From positions 1 to 32,908 of the forward strand of contig JAFSXC010000114.1 of assembly GCA_017450105.1 (NCBI GenBank): a stretch of DNA of 32,908 bases, written 5' to 3'. Source of the stretch: Lachnospiraceae bacterium (GTDB lineage: Bacteria > Bacillota > Clostridia > Lachnospirales > Lachnospiraceae). Position 1 is the stretch's first letter, and every line of letters starts with the position of its first letter. Below the pieces are notes generated by a model. It saw only the letters and a list, made by a program, of their open reading frames with translations, searched no databases and was not told where the DNA came from. Made by a program: the position numbers and the translations under genes. This document shows, in pieces, positions 17,119 through 26,048 of the stretch.

Positions 17119-20100
17119 ATGAATTTAGATATCGTTGAAAATTTGGTTATGCTGATAGCCGGCGTCATCGGGCTTCTTTCCAGTCTTTTCCACTACATCG
17201 AAAAGCCAAAGCGCGGCTGGCTGCTGCTTACGATCTTCTTCCTGGCACATATCTTAAGCGACTACTATTGGACTCTATACACCCTTGTGATGCAGGAGAA
17301 TCCGGATGTGTCCGCCTTCATGGCCTATTTCGGCTGGAATGTGGGCTATGTTTTCATGCTCCTTGCAGTCTTAAAGATGCGGCAGGGCCCGGCAAAGCGT
17401 TACTTTCATCCGCTGATGCTCCTGCCGATCCCGCTGAATATTCTTCAGTTCATCATCTACCTTCCCTTCGGCGGGATAGTAAACAACATCTGGCAGGAAA
17501 CGCTGACTACGATCTCGGCGGTTCTCTGCCTGCAGTCGATCCTGTATTATCTGAAGAACAGAAAGGAAGGTGCGCATTTCCCGCACCTGCACCTTCTGGT
17601 TCTTCTTTTCATTGCCTCGGAATACGGTATGTGGACCTCCTCCTGCTATTTCGATTCGACGGATCTGACCAATCCCTATTATTACTTTGCCTTTGCAAGC
17701 TACCTGGTCATGATCTTTTTCGCCTGGGCCGCCGGAAGAGACTACGAAGCGGAAGGTGAGGTGATTCCCGAAAAGACCTCGGCGGAAATGCGCTTCCAGA
17801 TGGCGCTGCGTGTTCTTGCCTCCGCGATCATCATCGGCGGCTGCATCGGCGGTTACATGGTCGCGCAGTGGATGAAGCAGAGCATCCCCGGGGGGATCGA
17901 GGACGACAGCGTCCATTATTTCATTGCGGTTACGCTTTTTGTCATCTCCATTATTCTGGTGGTCCTGATCCTCGGCGTTCTGTTCGTGATCACCTACCGC
18001 TACCGGAGCTTAGAAGCCGGAACGACGGCAAAATCGGGAGAGGTCAGGCGCCGCCGGTACGGGGCTGTTTTCGTACTTCTGATCACGCTGGGCCTGATGG
18101 TCTTTTCCGTGGGCTATACCTCCAACCTCTTCTATCAGGTCTCCGTGGCCGGCGTAAACAACAGCGGTGAGGATACGGCGGAGCTGGTGGCTACGGAGCT
18201 CAAACACTACCTTTCCGACGCGACCTCCACGCTCCAGGTGACCGCGGACTCCGTAGAGTTCATGCTGCAGAATGAGGAATCCCAGGAGAAGATCCTGGCC
18301 TATCTTACCAATCAGACAGAGAAGGAGTACGTTTTCTTTGGCGAAAACCTTACCGGTCTTTACGGCTATATCCGGGGAGAGTACATGGACGGCTCGGGCT
18401 GGGTTCCGCCCGGGGACTATAATCTTAAGGAGAGAGACTGGTACCTGGAGGCCTTAAGGGGCGGGGGCAGCACAGTGATCGTCCCGCCCTATGTGGATGC
18501 GCAGACCCATTCGGTGGTCATTACGATCTGCAGGCTTCTGCAGGAGAACACTCCCTATAACGGAGAAAACGTGGTGGCGCTGGATATGATCGTGAACTAT
18601 ATTCAGGAAATCATAGAGCGGGCGGACATCAACGGCAAGGGACATGGCCTGATCGTAAACCGGGATGGTCTGATCGTAGCGCATAAGGACCCCTCCTTTG
18701 TCGGAACGAGCTTTACGGAGCTCGCCGGCCAGCCCCTTCTGGATGAGCTGATCGATATGGAATACGGGACGCTGCAGGGGGAGATGGAGGGAGAAGAATC
18801 CACCCTTTTTGTCAGCCGGATCCTGGATCAATGGTACGTTGTGATCACGGTTCCGGAATCGGAGCTTCTTTCCGATATCCGCTCGCAGATGACCATCAGT
18901 ATTCTGGTCTCGGTCATTATCTTTGGCTTGATCTCCTTCTTCTACTATCTGGGCTACAAGAGCGAACAGACCTACAGCAAGCAGCTTGAGGAGATGCGTA
19001 TCGGGCAGAAGCAGAAGGAATATGAAGCCGAGGTACTGAGGCTGGAAAAGAAGACCTCCGATGAGGCCAACAAGGCCAAGAGCAGCTTCCTTGCCGATAT
19101 GTCCCATGAGATCCGGACGCCGATCAATACGATCCTCGGGATGAATGAGATGATCTTGAGAGAGGCGGATAAGGAGGAGCTTTTGGAATACGCCAGAAAC
19201 ATCGATGCCTCCGGAAGAAGCCTTCTCCAGCTTATCAACAGTATTCTGGATTTCTCGAAGATCGAGGACGGGAAAATGGAGATCGTACCGGTGCGTTATG
19301 CGGTCAGCACCATGGTTACCTATCTGGAAAATTCCGTCTCCGAACGGGCCCGGAAAAAGGGTCTGGAATTCCAGATCTGGGTGGATCCGGAGATCCCGTC
19401 GGAGCTTTACGGGGATGAGGCCCGGATCAATCAGATCATTGTCAATCTCCTGACCAATGCCGTAAAATATACCCATGAGGGGTCGGTGAACCTGCGGATC
19501 GAAAAACGGGATAAGAAGAACGGCAGCGTCCTTTTGTATGTGGAGGTCAGGGATACGGGCATCGGTATCCGCGAGGAGGACAGGGAAAAGCTCTTTGAAT
19601 CGTTTGAACGCCTCGATATGGTGAAGAACCGGAACATCGAGGGAACAGGACTCGGGATGTCCATTACCACGAACCTTCTTTCCCTGATGGACAGCTCCCT
19701 GACCGTGGAGAGCGTCTACGGAGTCGGCTCGAGCTTCTCCTTCCTGCTTTGGCAGAGGATCGAGGAGGAGACACCGGTCGGAGAGTATCGTCAGATGGTG
19801 CTGCCGGCGGAGGAGTCCGCCCTGACTACGGAGTATCTCTATGCTCCGGATGCGCATATCCTGGTCGTGGATGATACGAAAATGAACCTTTCGGTGGTCT
19901 GTAATCTGCTGAAGCGCACCGGCATCCAAATCGATACCGCCTCGGACGGGGAGGAGGCGATCGCGCTTGCGGATAAAACAGGCTATGACGTGATCCTGAT
20001 GGATCAGAGAATGCCGGGTATGGACGGAACCGAAACGCTGAAAAGGATAAGAGGGCTGGACAGCCAAAGGAACGGGGAAACGCCGGTGATCTGCCTGACC

Positions 20101-20659
20101 GCGGACGCGATCAGGGGAGCGAGGGAACGGTACATGGCCGAGGGCTTTACGGATTATCTGACGAAGCCCGTGACCGGACGGGAGCTCGAGCAAATGCTCT
20201 GTACCTACCTCCCGAAGGAGCTGCTTTTGACCGGGAAGGAAGAAAAGCCGGTAAAGAAAAAGGAGAAGGAACCGGAGAAAACAGAAGCGGCTTCTCTGCT
20301 TCCGGCGCTGGAAGAGGCAGGGCTTGATACCGGGGAGGGCATGAACTATTGCATGGAGGATGAGGAAACCTATCGGGAGATCCTGAAGGAATATGTTTTT
20401 GACTATGCCTCCAGAAGGGAAAGCCTGACGGCCTATTATGAGCAAAAAGACTGGAAAAACTACCTTATCTTTGCCCATTCCCCTGAAGGGAACCTCCAGA
20501 GTCATCGGAGCGACGAAGCTGACGGAGGCTGCGGCCGCGCTCGAAGCGGCGGCGCACGAGGAAAACGGAGGCTACATCGAGGAGGAGCATGAGAAGACCA
20601 TGCAGCTCTATGCAGAGCTTGTTGCGGTCCTGCAAAGGCTCCTGGAGCAGAGTACGTAA
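17119..20659 (+). CDS. dCache-sensing hybrid histidine kinase; C-terminal HPt split by a one-base frameshift
   Basis: Reads as 1157 residues to 20592, but the intact form would be about 1179 residues to 20659. N-terminal membrane segments fill about 1-300; an extracellular dCache-like domain spans about 340-585 (LKERDWYLEALRG, VVALDMIVNY, GLIVAHKDPSFVG), then a TM and a coiled coil. HisKA has His663 (SHEIRTPINTI), HATPase_c has TNAVKY, DTGIGI and GTGLGMSI, and a receiver has Asp962 (LMDQRMPGMDG). The HPt His1120 is followed in frame by SPEGN, but removing one C from CCCC at 20480-20483 gives HSLKGTSRVIGA and an open frame to 20659. Kinase and receiver are intact. A short hairpin (CAGAAC 17088-17093 with GTTCTG 17112-17117) touches the GGGAG ribosome binding site. 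Confidence 0.88.
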
Positions 20660-20697
20660 ATAAAAAAAATAATATAGAAAACGAAAGGAGAAAGAAA

Positions 20698-21996
20698 ATG
20701 AAGAAAAGCAAAGGAGTGCTGGCGCTGATGTTGGCTGTTCTGGTCCTGATCGGCTGTGTGAGGGTCCCGGAAAGGACGATGGCGGCGTTAAAGCTCAGTC
20801 AGACGGAGGCGGTTATGACGGTGGGAGATACGCTGGAGCTTAGCGTAACGGGAACGAAAAAGAAGGTCAAATGGATCAGCAGCGACCCTGAGACCGCTTC
20901 GGTGGATACGCAGGGCGTGGTTCGTGCCGTGAAGGAGGGGGATGCGGTAATTACCGCAAGGACCGGGAAAAAGAAGCTGAAATGCTTTGTGACGGTTGTC
21001 CCGCTTCCGTTAAGCGGATTCTGGACCGCGGATTCGGCACCGGCAGAGAGCCTGCGGGAATACGTGGCGAAGGTGACGGATGAAACGGACGAGGGCTTTA
21101 TCCCGGTCAGGGACCGGATCGCCGTCTTTGACATGGACGGAACGCTGACCTGCGAAACCTTTTATACCTATTACGACACCATGATGTTCATCGAATTCTG
21201 TCTGAAGGACCATCCGGAGCGTGTTTCGGAGGAGCTGAAGGAAGCGGCAAGGGAGATCAAGCCGGGCTATACGGCGGGAGAGGAGCTGGCCAGAAACTTC
21301 GCCAGGGCCTATAAGGGAATGACGATCGACGAGCTCTATGACTATGCGGTGGAATTCGGACAGAAGAAGACGGAAAGCTTTGAAAATATGCGTTATATTG
21401 ACGGCTTTTATCTGCCCATGGTGGAGGTGGTCGAATTCCTGTATGAAAACGGCTTCACCATCTACGTAGTCAGCGGAACGGAACGAACCACCAGCCGCGC
21501 CATAGTGGCGAATTCCCCGATCAGCGAATACGTTTCTCCGGCCCATGTGATCGGCACTGAATTCGAGGTAAAGCAGAAGGGGAATGAGGAGACAGCCTCC
21601 AACATGGATTATAAATATGCCGACGGAGACGAGCTGGTCTTTACCGGAGGCTTTATCCAGAAAAATCTGAACGCCAATAAGTCCATCTGGATCGAACGGG
21701 AGATCGGCCAGCGTCCGGTCCTTGCCTTCGGGAACAGCGGAAGCGATACCAGTATGATGAACTATTGTCTGGACCATAGAAACCCCTATCCGTCGCAGGC
21801 CTATATGGTGGTGGCGGATGATGGCGAGAGAGAATGGGGCAAACAGGACTGGACACAGAAGTCGGAGGAATACCTGGCCATGGGCTATGTGCCCGTCTCC
21901 ATGAAGAACGACTTCGCCGAGATCTATCCTGAGGGGATCAAGCCGGCAGAGAAGCAGTATACGGAGCCGGAGGAAGCACTTTTGAATGCAGCCTGA
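20698..21996 (+). CDS. Lipoprotein with Big_2-like domain and HAD phosphatase domain
   Basis: 432 residues. A lipoprotein signal peptide with lipobox LIGC (Cys20) anchors it outside the membrane. Residues about 30-105 look like a bacterial Ig-like Big_2 domain (KLSQTEAVMTVGDTLEL, VKWISSDPETASVD). The rest is a HAD hydrolase: motif I DMDGTLT with Asp145 and Asp147, motif II YVVSGTERT, and motif IV GNSGSDTSMM. The cap region suggests a phosphoserine-phosphatase-like member acting on an unknown extracellular phosphate ester. AAAGGAG seven bases upstream gives a good ribosome binding site. It lies 38 bases after the dCache kinase and may be co-transcribed with it. Confidence 0.88.
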   Translation: MKKSKGVLALMLAVLVLIGCVRVPERTMAALKLSQTEAVMTVGDTLELSVTGTKKKVKWISSDPETASVDTQGVVRAVKEGDAVITARTGKKKLKCFVTVVPLPLSGFWTADSAPAESLREYVAKVTDETDEGFIPVRDRIAVFDMDGTLTCETFYTYYDTMMFIEFCLKDHPERVSEELKEAAREIKPGYTAGEELARNFARAYKGMTIDELYDYAVEFGQKKTESFENMRYIDGFYLPMVEVVEFLYENGFTIYVVSGTERTTSRAIVANSPISEYVSPAHVIGTEFEVKQKGNEETASNMDYKYADGDELVFTGGFIQKNLNANKSIWIEREIGQRPVLAFGNSGSDTSMMNYCLDHRNPYPSQAYMVVADDGEREWGKQDWTQKSEEYLAMGYVPVSMKNDFAEIYPEGIKPAEKQYTEPEEALLNAA

Positions 21997-22132
21997 CCGC
22001 GGGGAAATGAAGATTTTCCCAGACTCTGTGCGCGGAGGCCCCGCGATAAAAACGGCCCCCCGGGAAAATAACGGTCCCCCCGTGCTCGGCCCGGGGCCCT
22101 CTTACTCGCGCTCCGAGGAAGGCTTTGGGCTT
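21997..22132. other. GC-rich intergenic stretch with several consecutive hairpins
   Basis: Directly after the lipoprotein stop there are at least three potential stems: 22001-22008 with 22013-22020 (eight pairs, GAAG loop), CGCGG 22031-22035 with CCGCG 22041-22045, and GGCCCCCCGGG 22054-22064 with CCCGGGGCC 22090-22098. The last could act as a terminator, but no long T run follows. No reading frame here looks coding. Confidence 0.45.
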
Positions 22133-22235
22133 AAGTTACTGACATTGGTTCACACTTGGCGGGGCTGCAGGTTTTTTGCGCCGGCCGTTGTGGAGAAACG
22201 CGGCCCGAGGAAGAGTTAGGCAATGTCAGTAACTT
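22133..22235. repeat. 15-bp perfect inverted repeat enclosing 73 bp
   Basis: AAGTTACTGACATTG at 22133-22147 is the exact reverse complement of CAATGTCAGTAACTT at 22221-22235. The enclosed 73 bases hold the first copy of the dispersed element described separately. It could be the closing stem of a structured RNA upstream of the GGDEF gene, or the ends of a small non-autonomous mobile element; no convincing target-site duplication is seen. Confidence 0.7.
22145..22226 (+). repeat. Dispersed element, copy A
   Basis: The segment shares two blocks with 30602-30664: GGTTCACACTTGGCGG (22147-22162; 13 of 16 identical) and the 39 bases from 22186 (31 of 39 identical without gaps), including GAGGAAGAG. 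The spacer between the blocks is longer here than in copy B. Identity unknown; a structured RNA or a remnant mobile element are both possible. Confidence 0.55.
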
Positions 22236-22282
22236 TATTGTAATTGCTTGTGTTTTTTTGCTGGAATAATCATAATAAAGGT

Positions 22283-24260
22283 ATGTGGAACAGAAGAAGC
22301 ATCGGAAACAGAATTGCAATGATCATAGGGCTGGTGGAGATTGTCGCGATGATGCTCCTTTTTCTTGTGATGAATCGAAGCCTCACAAATATCCTTGAGG
22401 TGAAGGCGATCCATGACATGAATGTGATCGCGCATGACAGGGCCCAGATCGTTGAAACCTATATTGCGGACTGCGTGGATTTCTTAAACGGCTACGCAAA
22501 GGCTTCGGAGAACCGGGAGGTCCTTGAGCATCCCGAGGATCCCTCCTTTATACAGGCCTCCAGAGAGTATACGAACCTGTATGCCGAAGGCTATACGGAT
22601 ATTGAAGGGCTGTATGTTGCCCAATGGGATACCTATGTGCTCGCGCATACAAATCCCGATTCTGTGGACCAGACCTTCAGAGACGCCGAATCTGCCAGGG
22701 CTCTGGAGGAAATGATCCGTCTCGAGGGGAAACCGTTCTGCACGGGGATCGTACAGGCTCCGGTTACGAAGAAAATGGTCATTCCCGTCTATGCCCCGAT
22801 CAACAATAAAGCCGGAGAACCGATCGGCTTCGCGGGGGCAGCGTTTTATTCGGATATGCTGGTTGACACGCTCAATGCGGTAAACGATGAGAAAATGCCG
22901 GGCGTTGGGTATTCGCTTATCAATGTCGCAACCGGTGTCTATATTTTTGACGATGATCCATCCCTTGCCGGCACCGAATGCAGGGACCGGGAGCTCCTAA
23001 ACCATGCGAGCGGCCTTCGCTCGGGCAATGCGGACAGCAACAGCTTCAGCTATTCCTACGGGGACAAGGTCATGTGCTGTTATTATATGCCGGACCGGGA
23101 CTGGGTATTTGTCGTTCGTGATACAAAGGCTGACATTTTCGGCGTGATCAATACCGTAAGGATTTGGCTCGTCATCATCTGTCTTGTGATTACCGTGCTT
23201 ATGGTTGTGATCTGTATGGTAAGCGTGAACCGGGCAGATGAAGCCTATGGCGGCGATCAACAGAGCGATCGAGCGGCTTAAGGCTAATGATTTTTCAAAG
23301 GACGCATTAATCGAAGACTACAGCAGACGAAAGGATGAATTCGGAACCATGGCCAATGCGGTACAGGAGCTTCATTATGCGCTGGCGAATCAGTATGAGC
23401 TCTTTTATGAGATGCTCGAGTCCCAGTCTGTGGGAACCCTTGTCCTTGGCGCGGAGGATGAAAATATCGTAATGATAAATCATATGGCGCTGGAGCTTTT
23501 CGGTTTAAAGGAGGAAAGCCGCGAAGGACTTAAGATAAGCGATATCCGTGCACGGTTTGATGAGGAGGAGAATGCGCATATCCGGGAAAAGCTCGATGAG
23601 GTGCGCAGTTCGAATAAAGAAATAAGCTTTGAAGAAAGAGTGAACCATGACGACGGAACAAAGCTGGTTCTCCTTGCCTGCGCAAAAGGAATCCTGCTTT
23701 CGAATCATGACAGGGTCATCATCGTATCGCTCACCGATATTACCGAGCAGAAAAAACTCGAGGAGAGCCTTCAGATCCTTTCGGAGACGGATTTCCTTAC
23801 CTCTATCTGTAACCGGAGAAGCGGAGAGTACAGGATCGAGGAGAACATGAAGGAGGGACAGCTCGGGATGTTCTGTCTCTTTGATGTGGACAAGTTCAAG
23901 TATGTGAATGATACTTTCGGCCATGCGGCGGGTGACGCCTTGCTGATCGGGATTGCCCGGACCATGCAGAAAACGTTCCGTACCTCCGACATCCTGATCC
24001 GGCTCGGGGGAGATGAGTTTGTCGTCTTCGCTGCGGGGATCCAGGATACGACCCTGGGATCGCGGGTCCTCGACCGGTTCCTTGGGAATATGTCTGCGCT
24101 GGACGTTCCGGAGCTTCAGGGCCACAGGATAACCATAAGTCTTGGCGCCGTAATCGTTACCGAGCCGGAAGGTTTTTCCTCGATGTACGAGAAGGCGGAT
24201 TCCCTGATGTATGAAGTAAAGAAAAAAACGGGGAATGCCTATATCTTCTTTGAAGAATAA
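22283..24260 (+). pseudogene. Membrane sensor-HAMP-PAS-GGDEF diguanylate cyclase, frameshifted near the second TM
   Basis: A first frame runs from ATG 22283 to 23281 and a second from before 23238 to 24260. The first has a TM at about 8-30, a Cache-like outside domain and a second TM; the second continues with KPMAAINRAIERLKAN (HAMP-like), a PAS domain and GGDEF. Removing one G from GGG at 23232-23234 joins them as VNRQMKPMAA and gives about 658 residues. The cyclase domain has an intact GGDEF and a RxxD inhibitory site (RTSD) five residues upstream, so it looked functional before the shift. The start at 22283 is chosen over a TTG at 22244 because the sequence there begins MWNRRSIGNRIAM before the TM; AAAGG lies close upstream. 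Confidence 0.85.
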
Positions 24261-24333
24261 GGAAAAGTTTCGTTAAACTGTTCTTTTGCGAATACATGGA
24301 TCCGGGACGAATGCTGCTTCTGCGGACAAAACA

Positions 24334-24376
24334 ACGGCCGGTTCAGCTACTTTACGCTGTACCGGCCGTATCTTTT
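24334..24376 (+). terminator. Intrinsic terminator between the convergent halves
   Basis: ACGGCCGGT (24334-24342) pairs with ACCGGCCGT (24361-24369), with a second inner stem CAGC/GCTG (24344-24347, 24356-24359), followed by TCTTTTTTA. It ends transcription of the GGDEF gene. The left side has AAAACAA, so it may also work for the opposite strand. Confidence 0.85.
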
Positions 24377-25006
24377 TTATCCCCACACAAGCTTCTTATA
24401 TTCCAGAATCATCTTCACACAGTTTTCATAGCCGAGCATTCCGCTGTCCAGACACAGGTGGTAGCCCTTGGCCTGGCCCCATTTTTTCGTCGTATAATAA
24501 TTATAGTAGCTGGCTCTTTGCTTGTCATTTTTCTGGATCAGATCCTTCGCTTTGGATTCCGAAATGGAAAGCGCTTCCATGACATGCTTCGCTCTGGCCT
24601 CTTCGCTGGCATGAATAAAGACGTTCATTGTATTCGGACGGTCCGTCAATGCGTAGTCCGCACATCGGCCGACGACGACACAGGATTCCCGCTCACAGAT
24701 CTTTTTGATCGCGTCGAACTGCGCCAGGAAGACCCGATGGTTTAACGGCATATCCAGGAACGGAACCGTGGAATAACCGCTTATGGAATAGGTATCCATA
24801 ACAAGAGAATACAGGAAGCTGTTTGTCGGCTTCTCGTCCTGATGCTCGAATATTTCTTCGCAAAACCCACTTTCCTTGGCGGCCTGCACAAGAAGCTCTT
24901 TATCGTAGCACTTGATCCCAAGCGCCTTCGCGGTAGCATCTCCGATATCCTTGCCGCCGCTGCCGAATTCACGGCCTATCGTGATGACAAAATGCTCGGA
25001 TCCCAT
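24377..25006 (-). CDS. Cytidylate kinase-like family protein
   Basis: 209 residues. The N-terminal ITIGREFGSGGKDIG is the P-loop of the cytidylate-kinase-like family common in Clostridia; CVVVGRCADYAL and a YYNYYTTKKWG segment near the end match its other conserved parts. The product is a cytoplasmic P-loop phosphotransferase whose true substrate is not settled. A strong ribosome binding site (AGGAGGGTATATT before the ATG) and its own promoter suggest single-gene transcription. Confidence 0.88.
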   Translation of the reverse strand: MGSEHFVITIGREFGSGGKDIGDATAKALGIKCYDKELLVQAAKESGFCEEIFEHQDEKPTNSFLYSLVMDTYSISGYSTVPFLDMPLNHRVFLAQFDAIKKICERESCVVVGRCADYALTDRPNTMNVFIHASEEARAKHVMEALSISESKAKDLIQKNDKQRASYYNYYTTKKWGQAKGYHLCLDSGMLGYENCVKMILEYKKLVWG

Positions 25007-25041
25007 AATATACCCTCCTTTCGCAAATCACACTCTCTTCT

Positions 25042-25070
25042 ATTATAGCTTTTTTGGGGTGGAAATCCAA
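25042..25070 (-). promoter_or_regulatory. Promoter of the cytidylate kinase-like gene
   Basis: On the minus strand a perfect TATAAT -10 box (25047-25042) is preceded after 17 bases by TTGGAT (25070-25065), a weak -35 box. It lies about 36 bases from the ATG of the kinase-like gene. Confidence 0.6.
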
Positions 25071-25151
25071 GAAATATCTGCCTGTTGATACGGTCAGCCA
25101 CGCCAAAAAGCTGCTTGCTGCCGCAGGGATAGTAGATTTAAAGAAGCTGGT

Positions 25152-26048
25152 TTATCCATTGGATAAGAGCCTGGAAAAATAGGCGGGAAGGGGGGCGTGA
25201 AACTCCATATAGGCGCCGGTGACCGGGTGCAGGAAACCAAGGGTCTCGGCGTGCAGCGTCTGGCCGACCAACCCCTTCTCTTCTCTTCCGTAGACCTCGT
25301 CTCCAAACAGAGGATGCCCCTGAGCGGCCATGTGGACGCGGATCTGATGGGTCCGGCCGGTTCTGAGGTGAAATTCCATATAGGTGGTTCTTGGAAAACG
25401 CTTTAGAACGGTAAACTCTGTGACGGCTTCCTTTCCGTCCGGACAAACGGCCATCCGCTTCCGATTCTTCCGGTCACGTCCGATCGGGAGGTCGATCACA
25501 CCGCTGTCCTCCTTTACAACGCCCGTAACAAGCCCGACATAGCGTCGCTTGATGGTATGCTCCTTAAGCTGCTCGGCCAGGGACCGGTGGGCCTCGTCTG
25601 TTTTACAGACCACCAGAGAGCCGGTGGTATTCTTATCGATCCGGTGCACGATCCCGGGCCTGAGCTCGCCGTTAATGCCCGACAGAGAGTCCTTGCAGTG
25701 GTACATGACCGCGTTGACAAGGGTGCCGGAAAAATGGCCGCAGGCCGGATGTACCACCATGCCCTTCGGCTTATCAACGACAAGCAGCGCATCGTCCTCA
25801 TATAAGATGGACAGAGGAATATCCTCCGGCAGGACGATGCTTTCCGCAGGATCCGGAAAGGTAATGTCCACAAGGTCCCCTTCATGCAGCGCCTGACCGG
25901 TCTTTTTCGCCGGAGCATCGTTTACAAGCACTGCCCCCTCCCGGATCAGCTTCTGCAGACCGGAGCGACTCTTCTCCGGGAACAGGGCCGAAAGGTAATG
26001 GTCCAGCCTCTCTTCCGCTTCGGACAGCCCTACCTCAAACACACTCAT
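25152..26048 (-). CDS. RluA/RluD-family 23S rRNA pseudouridine synthase
   Basis: 298 residues: an S4 RNA-binding domain at about 13-60 (RSGLQKLIREGAVLVND), then the catalytic domain with IVHRIDKNTTGSLVV holding the catalytic Asp, and the RTHQIRVHMAAQGHPLFGD motif. It turns uridine into pseudouridine in rRNA or tRNA; which site cannot be told from sequence alone. Its ATG overlaps the lspA stop in the form ATGA, so the two are translationally coupled, the usual arrangement in Firmicutes. Confidence 0.94.
   Translation of the reverse strand: MSVFEVGLSEAEERLDHYLSALFPEKSRSGLQKLIREGAVLVNDAPAKKTGQALHEGDLVDITFPDPAESIVLPEDIPLSILYEDDALLVVDKPKGMVVHPACGHFSGTLVNAVMYHCKDSLSGINGELRPGIVHRIDKNTTGSLVVCKTDEAHRSLAEQLKEHTIKRRYVGLVTGVVKEDSGVIDLPIGRDRKNRKRMAVCPDGKEAVTEFTVLKRFPRTTYMEFHLRTGRTHQIRVHMAAQGHPLFGDEVYGREEKGLVGQTLHAETLGFLHPVTGAYMEFHAPLPAYFSRLLSNG

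Noticed and set aside
17371-17916. Minus-strand frame in the membrane part of the third kinase
   Set aside because: Antisense shadow of a well-supported gene.
18454-20505. 683-residue minus-strand frame opposite the third kinase
   Set aside because: It is the antisense of a clear kinase gene and shows no recognisable domain or start signal; a high-GC shadow frame.
22244-22282. TTG start extending the GGDEF protein upstream
   Set aside because: The extra residues (LVFFCWNNHNKG) do not fit a membrane protein N-terminus, and the ATG at 22283 gives a basic start before the TM.
25030-25182. Plus-strand open stretch with protein-like residues (KKYLPVDTVSHAKKLL, then VDLKKLVYPLD) ending at a TAG inside the 3' end of the pseudouridine synthase gene
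   Set aside because: No start codon or ribosome site, and it runs across a minus-strand promoter. It might be a remnant C-terminus, but the evidence is too thin to annotate.
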